A stretch of DNA of 64,000 nt from JALYRV01 sp036675475. Its GTDB lineage: Bacteria > Acidobacteriota > Vicinamibacteria > Vicinamibacterales > SCN-69-37. The notes below the pieces were generated by a model. It was not told the DNA's origin. It saw nothing but the letters and a program-made list of their open reading frames with translations, and made no database searches. Shown piece by piece: positions 8,658 through 16,600 of the stretch. How positions within the stretch are numbered: position 1 is the first letter of the stretch; each line of letters starts with the position of its first letter. Location: NCBI GenBank assembly GCA_036675475.1, contig JAKFEY010000030.1:124001-188000 (forward strand). Direction: 5' to 3'. The position numbers and the translations under genes are program-made.

Positions 8658-8807
8658 GTGGGGAAGTACGAAGTCCGTATATCGAACGCGGCCCGGCGCG
8701 TGCTTCGATCGCTCGAGAGCCGAGATCGAACGGTTGCTGGTGCGGTCATGACGGCATTGTCGGACAACCCGCGTCCATCAGGTTGTCAGAAACCGCTGAC
8801 TATCTGA
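8658..8807 (+). pseudogene. RelE/ParE-type toxin remnant
   Basis: A GTG-started frame, 32 nt after the antitoxin stop, encodes 49 residues beginning MGKYEVRISNAARRVLRSL and continuing to DNPRPSGCQKPLTI. The pattern (YEVRI, a basic amphipathic helix, then NPRPxG and a QK) is the N-terminal half of RelE/ParE toxins, normally about 85-95 residues. It stops at TGA 8805-8807, before the catalytic or C-terminal strands, and overlaps the 3' end of the convergent PBP gene. I read this as a truncated, inactive toxin. A frameshift near 8791 could extend it only briefly. Confidence 0.7.
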
Positions 8808-10788
8808 AGATCCCGCGGAGCTTTCGGCCCAGGCCGCGGAAGAAGCCCTCGACGGCGCGCTCGACGCGCTCCTCCATCGTGCCGGCGTGAATCGGGCACT
8901 GCGCGCCGGGCACGTCGTCGCTCTCCTTGAGATACTCGATGTAGCGGGGGCACTGCGCCATGGGCTGGAGGAACGATTCGCGGCAGAGCGCCACCTGCCG
9001 CAGCGAGGCGGGCGGCTCGATGGGGCGCGGCGCGCGATAGCGGGCGGCGCGCCGCATGAAGTCCGACCAGATCGGCAGCGCGATGCGCGAGCCCGATCCG
9101 TTGTCCGCAATCGTGGCGGGCTGATCCATGCCGACCCAGACGCCCACGACCAGCGACGAGGAGAAGCCCACGAACCAGGCGTCCTTGTATTCGTTGGTCG
9201 TGCCCGTCTTGCCCGCCGCCGTGAAGCGCACGCCCATCGACCGCGCGCCGGCGCCGGTGCCGCGCTCGATCACGTCCTGCAGCATCGAGAACATCTGATA
9301 CGCGGTCTCTTCGCTGATCACGCGCGTGCGCTCGACGGGCTCGCGCTGTACGACGTCGCCGCCGGCGTCCACCACCCGCGTGATCGCGCGCGGCCGCACG
9401 GCTTCGCCGCCGTTGGCGAACGGCGCATACGCGGCGGTGAGGTCGAGCGGCGTGACCAGACCCGCGCCCAGCGCCAGCGACGGCACATCCGGCTGATCCT
9501 CCAGGCCCACATCCTCGGCCAGCGCAAGCACGGGGCGCGACCCGATGCGGCGATACAGCAGCGACGCGGCGCGGTTGTTGGACTCGAACAGCGCCTGGCG
9601 CAGCGTGATGCTGTCGGGGGAGTACGACGCGTTGCGCGGCTGCCACTCGTCAGGGCCGAGCGGCTCGATCTCGGACAGTCCCTCGAGCACCGACACGGGC
9701 GACCAGCCGCGCTCGAGGGCCGCGGCATACACGAACGGCTTGAACGCCGATCCGGGCTGCCGGTGGCTGCGGACGGCGCGGTTGTACTGCGAGTCGGCAT
9801 AATCGCGGCCGCCGACCATCGCCAGCACGTCGCCGCTGCGCGGATCGATCGCCACCAGCGCGGCCTCGAGGCGGCTGCCCCATCGCCGCAGGCCCTGCGA
9901 CACCGCGCGCTCGGCGGCGTCCTGCAAATCGGGCACGAAGGTCGTGTGCACCTTCCAGTCGGGCGGATGATCGCCGCCGAACTGATCGCGGAACAGCTGC
10001 CGCAGATAGTCTTTCGCGTAGCCGTGCCGCGCCTCGTCCGAGCGCGGATACGGGCGAATGCGCAGGCGCGCGCGCCGCGCGGCCGCCTCCTCCTCTTCGG
10101 TGATGAGGTCCAGCTCGCGCATGCGCGACAGCACCACTTCGCTGCGCTCGCGCGCCTCGTCGAGATTGGACCACGGCGACAACGCCGACGGCGCCTTGAT
10201 CAGGCCGGCAATCAGCGCGGCCTCCGCCAGCGTCAGCGACTTCGCCGGCTTGCCGAACAACGCCTGCGACGTCGCCTCCACCCCATACATGCCGCCGCTC
10301 AGATAGATGCGATTCAGGTACAGCTCGAAGATCTGTTCCTTCGACAGCTGCAGCTCGAGCAGGATGGCCAGCCCCGCCTCCTGAATCTTGCGCGCCCACG
10401 TCCGCCGGTTCGACAGAAACATCGTGCGCGCCAGCTGCTGCGTGATGGTGCTGCCGCCTTCCGTCGACGTGCGCGTCGCGTTGCGCATGGCCGCCCGGCC
10501 GATGCCGATGGGGTCGAGCCCGAAATGGCTGTGGAACCGGTGATCCTCGATCGCGAGCACCGCGTCGCGCAGGTCCCTGGAGATCTCCGCGATGGGCACG
10601 TCGCGGCGCCGCTCATCCATGCGAAACCACGGCTTGCCGTCGGCCGACATGAACACGGTGTCGCCGACGCCCCGCCGCAGCCGGTGAATCGCCACCGTGT
10701 GCTTCATCGTCCAGAGCACGACGATGGCGCTGGCGATGATCAGGGCGATGTAGGCGAGCGCAATGGCGCGGCGAAGCCAGCGGTTCAT
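8800..10788 (-). CDS. Class A penicillin-binding protein (bifunctional)
   Basis: The protein has 662 residues, started at MNRWLRRAIALAYIA, an N-terminal membrane anchor. This ATG overlaps the pcs stop codon by ATGA, so translation is probably coupled. The GT51 glycosyltransferase domain shows EDHRFHSHFGLD (about residue 78), GGSTITQQLAR and YLNRIYLSGGMYGVEA. The transpeptidase domain has the SxxK motif in PGSAFKPFVYAAA (about residue 348), SNNRAA as SxN, and AAGKTGTTNEYKDAWF as KTG. It polymerises and cross-links peptidoglycan at the outer face of the inner membrane. Both active sites look intact. A second class A PBP lies at 19196-21730. Confidence 0.93.
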   Translation of the reverse strand: MNRWLRRAIALAYIALIIASAIVVLWTMKHTVAIHRLRRGVGDTVFMSADGKPWFRMDERRRDVPIAEISRDLRDAVLAIEDHRFHSHFGLDPIGIGRAAMRNATRTSTEGGSTITQQLARTMFLSNRRTWARKIQEAGLAILLELQLSKEQIFELYLNRIYLSGGMYGVEATSQALFGKPAKSLTLAEAALIAGLIKAPSALSPWSNLDEARERSEVVLSRMRELDLITEEEEAAARRARLRIRPYPRSDEARHGYAKDYLRQLFRDQFGGDHPPDWKVHTTFVPDLQDAAERAVSQGLRRWGSRLEAALVAIDPRSGDVLAMVGGRDYADSQYNRAVRSHRQPGSAFKPFVYAAALERGWSPVSVLEGLSEIEPLGPDEWQPRNASYSPDSITLRQALFESNNRAASLLYRRIGSRPVLALAEDVGLEDQPDVPSLALGAGLVTPLDLTAAYAPFANGGEAVRPRAITRVVDAGGDVVQREPVERTRVISEETAYQMFSMLQDVIERGTGAGARSMGVRFTAAGKTGTTNEYKDAWFVGFSSSLVVGVWVGMDQPATIADNGSGSRIALPIWSDFMRRAARYRAPRPIEPPASLRQVALCRESFLQPMAQCPRYIEYLKESDDVPGAQCPIHAGTMEERVERAVEGFFRGLGRKLRGIFR

Positions 10789-11504
10789 TCCATACCCGCG
10801 GGATCCGCCGGAGGCGCGAGTCGCGGGCGGCGCGCGTGCAGCGCGAACGACAGGGCCATGTAGTAGATCGGAAACACGAGCGAGCTCAGCACCACCCAGC
10901 GCGGCGGCAGCGGCAGCCAGACAATCATCAGGAGCAGCAGCACGGCCCACACCGCCATCAGCACCAGCGTCGTCGTCTGCAGCGCCGGAGTGCGGGTGGG
11001 ATAGATGTAGCCGATGCGCACGAACACCATGATCGCGAACGCAACAATCAGGGCGGCGTTCATCCAGAGGGGCAGTCCCAGCACAGCCAGGTAGAGCGCC
11101 ACCACATTCCAGTAGGACGGGAATCCCGTGAAGAAGTTGTCGGAGGTCTTCGCGTCGAGCGAGGCGAAGCCATACGCGCTCGACAGCAGCATGGCGGCCG
11201 CGACCGGCCATCGCAGCTCGTCAGGCACGAAGCCGTTGGCCACGATGAGGAAGGCCGGCAGGAAGACGAACGTGAGGTAGTCGACGATATCGTCGAGCCG
11301 GGCGCCGTCGAACGCGGGCGTGCGTTCCTTGACGCGCGCGTATCGGGCCAGCACGCCGTCGGTGCCGTCAACGAACGTGGCGGCGAACATCCAGATGAAC
11401 GCCTGGCGCACGTCGCCTGCAGCGGCGGCAATCACGCCTGCCAACCCCATCAGGGCGCCCGACGCGGTGTAGGCATGCACAGCCCATGCGGCCAGATTCG
11501 TCAT
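10785..11504 (-). CDS. pcs: Phosphatidylcholine synthase (CDP-alcohol phosphatidyltransferase)
   Basis: The protein has 239 residues and about eight membrane segments. The CDP-alcohol phosphotransferase signature is present around DGTDGVLARYARVKE and FDGARLDDIVDYL (D-G-x2-A-R, then G-x3-D-x3-D). Features specific to phosphatidylcholine synthases appear too: VHAYTASGAL near the N terminus and DNFFTGFPSYWNVVAL in the middle. The enzyme condenses choline with CDP-diacylglycerol to make phosphatidylcholine directly in the membrane. A TGTAAT box lies 6 nt before the ATG with no Shine-Dalgarno sequence, suggesting a leaderless mRNA. The PBP gene starts within its stop codon. Confidence 0.88.
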   Translation of the reverse strand: MTNLAAWAVHAYTASGALMGLAGVIAAAAGDVRQAFIWMFAATFVDGTDGVLARYARVKERTPAFDGARLDDIVDYLTFVFLPAFLIVANGFVPDELRWPVAAAMLLSSAYGFASLDAKTSDNFFTGFPSYWNVVALYLAVLGLPLWMNAALIVAFAIMVFVRIGYIYPTRTPALQTTTLVLMAVWAVLLLLMIVWLPLPPRWVVLSSLVFPIYYMALSFALHARRPRLAPPADPAGME

Positions 11505-11596
11505 GTGTTCATTACAGCAGAGGTCACATTCATACGCCTTTCCAATTGCATGCCGCGCGCCCGGCCGCTAAACTTAGGCGTCCCCCACAATTTAAC

Positions 11597-13378
11597 GTGA
11601 AGCGCCTTCTTCAACTGCACCGATCTGTCCTGATCGCGGCCTCGGCGGCCGTCATCATCGCCCTCTGCGGCACCGGCATTTATGTCGGCCGCGGCGCCGA
11701 GCCGCGCGACGTCGCCTTCTCCGAGCTGCTCGTGCTGCTCGAACGCGGCGAGATCGCCGGGCTGCGCGCGGCCGACGATGAGATTCGCGCCACGTTGAAG
11801 ACAGGCGGTGACGTCGCGTCCATCGCGCCGGTGGGGTACTTCGCCGGCAATCCCGAGTTTGTCAGCGCGCTTGCCCGCAACGGCGTGCGCATCGAAATCG
11901 ACCGCGTGAGCCGCCGCACGTTCAACGCGCTGGCGGCCATCCTGGGCCTCGGCGTCCTCGGCCTCGTCGGGTTCACTGCCTGGCGCACGACGACGGGGCG
12001 CATTCCGTCGGTGACCGGGCGCAGCAACGTGGCCGGCAAGGGCGAGAACCCGGTGACGTTCGACGATGTGGCCGGCGTGGACGAGGCGAAAGACGAGCTG
12101 CGCGAGATCGTGGACTTTCTGCGCGAGCCGGATCGCTTTGCGGGCCTCGGCGGGCGCATCCCGCGCGGCGTGCTGCTGGCGGGGCCTCCCGGAACGGGCA
12201 AGACGCTGCTCGCGCGATCCATCGCGGGCGAGGCGGGCGTGCCGTTCCTGTTTGCGAGCGGATCGGAGTTCGTCGAGATGTTCGCCGGCGTGGGCGCCGC
12301 GCGCATCCGCCGCCTGTTCAAGGACGCGCGCAAGCACGGCAAGTGCATCATCTTCATCGACGAGATCGATGCGGTCGGCCGCAGCCGCGGCAGCCAGTCG
12401 CTCAGCCACGAGGAGCGCGAGCAGACGCTCAACCAGCTGCTCGTCGAGATGGACGGCTTCGAGGGCCACGGCGGCATCATCGTGATTGCCGCGACCAACC
12501 GGCAGGACATTCTCGATCCGGCGCTGCTGCGGCCGGGGCGTTTCGATCGCCAGGTGACGGTCGGCAATCCCGACGTGCGCGGCCGCGAAGAGATTCTGCG
12601 CGTGCATGCGCGCGGCGTGAAGATGGCCGCGGGCGTGGAGCTGCTGCGCGTGGCGCGCGGCACACCCGGCTTCTCGGGCGCCGATCTGGCCAACCTCATT
12701 AATGAGGCGGCGCTGATCGCGGGCCGCGCCGGCCGCGCGGCGATCGACGAGCCGGACCTCGAGGCGGCGCGCGACAAGGTGATGATGGGTGTCGAGCGTA
12801 AGTCACTGCAGCTCACCGCGCGCGAGCGCGTGGTCACGGCCTGGCACGAAGCCGGCCACGCGGTGGTGGCCGCGCTGCTGCCGCACGCCGATCCCGTGCA
12901 CAAGGTCAGCATCGTGCCGCGCGGGCGCGCGATGGGCGTCACGATGCAGCTGCCCGATACGGACCGTCACACCTACACGCGTGAATATCTGGAGACGCAG
13001 CTGGCGATTCTGATGGGCGGGCGGGCCGCGGAACAGCTGTTCCTGCAGACCGAAACGAGCGGCGCGTCGAACGACATCGAGCGCGCGACCGACATCGCGA
13101 CGCACATGGTCTGCCACTTCGGGATGTCGCCGCTCGGGCCGCTGGCGTTCCGCAAGCAGAACGACGCCGGCACGCAGGCCGGGTTCAGCGACGAGACGGC
13201 GCGGAAAGTGGACGAGGAAATCCTCGCGCTCGTGACGCGCGCGCTCGACACGGCGCAGCGGCTGCTCGACGAGCGCCGCGACCGCGTGCAGGCCGTCGCC
13301 GAACGCCTCCTCGACGTGGAGACGATCGACGCGGAAGAAATTTCCGCGCTTACTTCAACTTCGCGAGCCGCTTGTTGA
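11597..13378 (+). CDS. ftsH: ATP-dependent zinc metalloprotease FtsH
   Basis: The protein has 593 residues from GTG (VKRLLQLHRSVL). Upstream codons in this frame lie in the divergent promoter area. It has two membrane segments, about residues 10-30 and 115-135, flanking a short periplasmic domain. The AAA module shows Walker A GPPGTGKT (about 196), Walker B CIIFIDEID (about 251) and the second region of homology ATNRQDILDPALLRPGRFDR. The protease domain has HEAGH (about 417). It degrades misfolded or short-lived membrane and cytosolic proteins. It is divergent from pcs, and its last 29 nt overlap a convergent small gene. Confidence 0.95.
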   Translation: MKRLLQLHRSVLIAASAAVIIALCGTGIYVGRGAEPRDVAFSELLVLLERGEIAGLRAADDEIRATLKTGGDVASIAPVGYFAGNPEFVSALARNGVRIEIDRVSRRTFNALAAILGLGVLGLVGFTAWRTTTGRIPSVTGRSNVAGKGENPVTFDDVAGVDEAKDELREIVDFLREPDRFAGLGGRIPRGVLLAGPPGTGKTLLARSIAGEAGVPFLFASGSEFVEMFAGVGAARIRRLFKDARKHGKCIIFIDEIDAVGRSRGSQSLSHEEREQTLNQLLVEMDGFEGHGGIIVIAATNRQDILDPALLRPGRFDRQVTVGNPDVRGREEILRVHARGVKMAAGVELLRVARGTPGFSGADLANLINEAALIAGRAGRAAIDEPDLEAARDKVMMGVERKSLQLTARERVVTAWHEAGHAVVAALLPHADPVHKVSIVPRGRAMGVTMQLPDTDRHTYTREYLETQLAILMGGRAAEQLFLQTETSGASNDIERATDIATHMVCHFGMSPLGPLAFRKQNDAGTQAGFSDETARKVDEEILALVTRALDTAQRLLDERRDRVQAVAERLLDVETIDAEEISALTSTSRAAC

Positions 13379-13607
13379 TTTCCGCAAGCGCCGCCTGAAT
13401 CTGCTTCTGGCGCACCGGATGGCTCGCGGCGGCGCCCTGCCGCTCGAGCTCGGTGCGCGCCAGCTTCAGCGACGCTTCCTCGCGCACCTTTTCCGGATCG
13501 GCCAGCGGGCTTTTCACCCGCGCGCTCTTGCGAGCGGCTTCCCGTTCATCGCGCAGTTCCTGCAGCCGCGCCTCTGCGTCGACGAGTCCTTCACCAGCAT
13601 CACCCAT
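13350..13607 (-). CDS. Small coiled-coil protein of unknown function
   Basis: An 85-residue frame starts at MGDAGEGLVDAEARLQELR with a good AGAGGTG Shine-Dalgarno sequence a few nt upstream, one of the clearer ones in the window. The product is almost entirely charged helix (LQELRDEREAARKS, KLARTELERQGA, IQAALAEINKRLAKLK) and should form a coiled coil. It has no membrane segment or signal peptide. The 3' end overlaps the convergent ftsH stop region by 29 nt. It is divergent from lhr. I do not recognise a family. Confidence 0.65.
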   Translation of the reverse strand: MGDAGEGLVDAEARLQELRDEREAARKSARVKSPLADPEKVREEASLKLARTELERQGAAASHPVRQKQIQAALAEINKRLAKLK

Positions 13608-13659
13608 TAACACCTCTACAAACAGGTAAGTGTATCCGAAGCGCGGGTAAGATCGAAAG

Positions 13660-16600
13660 ATGCCGCGCGCGGGCGCCCTCGACGTCTTCCATCCGGCCGT
13701 GGCCGCATGGTTCGCGCGCGCCTTCGGGCGGCCCACCAAGCCGCAGACCGAGGGCTGGCCGGCCATTGCGCGGGGCGAGTCCACCCTGATCCTCGCGCCC
13801 ACCGGCAGCGGCAAGACGCTGACGGCGTTTCTCTGGGCCATTGAGCGGGTGATGTTCACGCCCGCCCCCGCGAAAGCGGCGCGCTGCCGCGTGCTGTACG
13901 TGTCGCCGCTCAAGGCGCTGGCGGTGGACGTGGAGCGCAACCTGCGGGCGCCGCTTGCAGGCATCGCCCACGAGGCGCTCAACCGCGGCGACACGTTCGT
14001 CATGCCGGCGGTGGGCGTGCGCACCGGCGACACGCCGCAGATCGAGCGCGCGCGCATGCTGCGCGAGCCGGCCGACATCCTCATCACCACGCCCGAGTCG
14101 CTCTTCCTGCTGCTGACGTCGAACGCGCGCGAGACGCTGCGCTCGGTGCACACGGTGATCATCGACGAGATTCACGCGCTCGTGCCCACCAAGCGCGGCG
14201 CGCATCTCGCGCTGTCACTCGAGCGGCTCGAACAACTGACCGCGGCACCCGTCCAGCGTATCGGCCTGTCGGCCACGCAGCGGCCTCTCGACGAAGTGGC
14301 GCGGTTCCTCGGAGGGGCCGCGGAAAGGGTAAAGGGGAAAGGTCAGAGGGGAAAGGGGACGCAAGGGACGAAGGGGAAAGGGGCAAGGCTCAAGGGCGAA
14401 GATGCCGAAGACCTCGTGCACGACGAGTTCGCCGGCACGAGCGCGCGCTCCGCGTGGCGGGCCGTCACCATCGTCGACACCGGCGAGCGCAAGCAGTTGT
14501 CGCTGCGGATTGAAGTGCCGGTCGAAGACATGGCTCGCATCGGGCAGGCAACGGAAATCGCCAGCGGGCCCGCGGCGCAGGGGCCGGTGCGGACGTCGAT
14601 CTGGTCGGCCATTCATCCGCGGCTGCTCGCCCTGGTGCGCGAGCATCAGTCGACGCTGCTGTTCGTCAACAGCCGCCGCCTCGCCGAGCGCCTGGCCGGG
14701 GCGCTCAACGAGCTGGCCGGCGCCACCATCGCGCGCGCGCATCACGGATCGATCGCGCGGCCGCAGCGCATCGAAATCGAGGATCAACTCAAGTCGGGCG
14801 CCCTGCCCGCGCTCGTCGCCACATCGTCGCTCGAGCTCGGCATCGACATGGGCGCCGTCGATCTCGTGATTCAGATCGAAGCGCCGCCGTCGGTGGCGAG
14901 CGGCATGCAGCGCATCGGCCGCGCCGGACATCAGGTCGGCGCGAAGTCGAGCGGCGTGATCGTGCCGAAATATCGCGGCGATCTCGTGGCGTGCGCCGCC
15001 GTCGCGAAGGCGATGCACGAGGGCAAGGTCGAGGCAACGCGCTATCCGCGCAACCCCCTGGATGTCGTGGCGCAGCAGATTGTCGCGATGGTGGCCGTCG
15101 ACGACTGGGACGCCGACGCGCTGTTTGGCGTCATCCGCAGCGCGGCGCCGTTTGCGGATCTGAGCCGATCGGCGTTTGACGGCGTGCTCGACATGCTCGC
15201 GGGCCGCTATCCGTCGGACGACTTCGCCGATCTGCGCCCGCGCCTCACGTGGGACCGCGTGAAAGGCCGGCTCACCGCGCGCGAAGGGGCCAAGCGCGTG
15301 GCCATCACCAACGCAGGCACGATTCCCGACCGCGGCCTGTACGGCGTGTTTCTCGCGGGCGCGGGACCCGGCGCCGCGCGCGTCGGCGAGCTCGACGAGG
15401 AGATGGTCTTCGAAACGAAGGCCGGCGAAACGTTCGTCCTCGGCGCCTCGACGTGGCGCATCGAGGAGATCACGCACGACCGCGTGCTCGTCTCCCCCGC
15501 GCCCGGCGAGCCGGGCAAGATGCCGTTCTGGAAGGCGGACGCGATGGCGCGCCCGCTCGAGTTCGGGCGCACCATCGGCGCGCTCGTACGAACCCTACGC
15601 GGCATGCCGCCGGCCGCCGCCATCGACAAACTCACGCGCGACCACGATCTGGATCGGCAGGCCGCCGAGAATCTCATCCGCTATCTCGCCGATCAGGCCG
15701 AGGCCACCGGCGGCATCGTGCCCGACGACCGCACGGTGCTGATCGAGCGCGTGCGCGACGAGCTCGGCGACTGGCGCGTCTCGGTGCTCACGCCGTTCGG
15801 CGGGCGCGTGCACGCGCCGTGGGCCATGGCCGTCACCGAGCGCATCCGCATGGAGCGCGGCCTGCACGTCGAGTCGATGTGGAGCGACGATGGGTTTGTG
15901 GTGAGGTTTCCGGAGACCGATGAGGCGCCGGACACGGCGCTGATGCTGCCCGATCCGGATGAAGCCGAGGCGCTGGTGGTGCGGCAGCTGGGCGCGACGG
16001 CCATGTTCGCGGCGAAGTTTCGCGAGGCGGCGGGCCGCGCGCTGCTGCTGCCGCGGCGGAGGCCGGGCCGGCGCGCGCCGCTGTGGCAGCAGCGCAAGCG
16101 CGCGCACGATCTGCTGTCGGTGGCGTCGCGGTTCGGATCGTTCCCAATCCTGCTCGAGACGTACCGCGAGTGCCTGCGCGACGTGTTCGATATGCCCGCG
16201 CTGGTGGAAACGCTGCAGGCGATCCGCACGCGCACGATCGCGGTTGGCGTGGCGGACTCCACGACGCCGTCGCCGTTCGCGTCGAGCCTGCTGTTTGGCT
16301 ACGTCGCCAACTACATCTACGACGGCGACGCGCCGCTGGCCGAACGGCGCGCGCAGGCGCTGTCGATCGACTACGCGCAGCTGCGCGAGCTGCTGGGCGA
16401 AGCCGAGCTGCGCGAGCTGCTCGACGCCGACGTGATCGCCGAGGTCGGCCAGCGCCGGCGCATGCTGCTGCCCGAACAGCGCGCGCGATCAGTGGACGGC
16501 GTGCACGATCTGCTGCTGCGGCTGGGCGACGCGTCGATCGCGGAGATTGCGGCGCGCCTCGATCCGGCGAGCGGCATCGAGGCGGATGCGGCCGTCGGCA

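Noticed and set aside
8887..10863. Long open frame (658 codons) on the plus strand opposite the first PBP
   Set aside because: Arg/His-rich shadow translation of a GC-rich gene with complete PBP motifs on the other strand; no start signal or domain. Similar long shadows at 808-2652, 2787-4568, 19697-21502, 28847-30868 and 30865-33123 were dropped for the same reason.
8800..11211. PBP read as an 803-residue protein
   Set aside because: The extra N-terminal part is an out-of-frame reading of pcs. The membrane anchor and family start lie at 10788.
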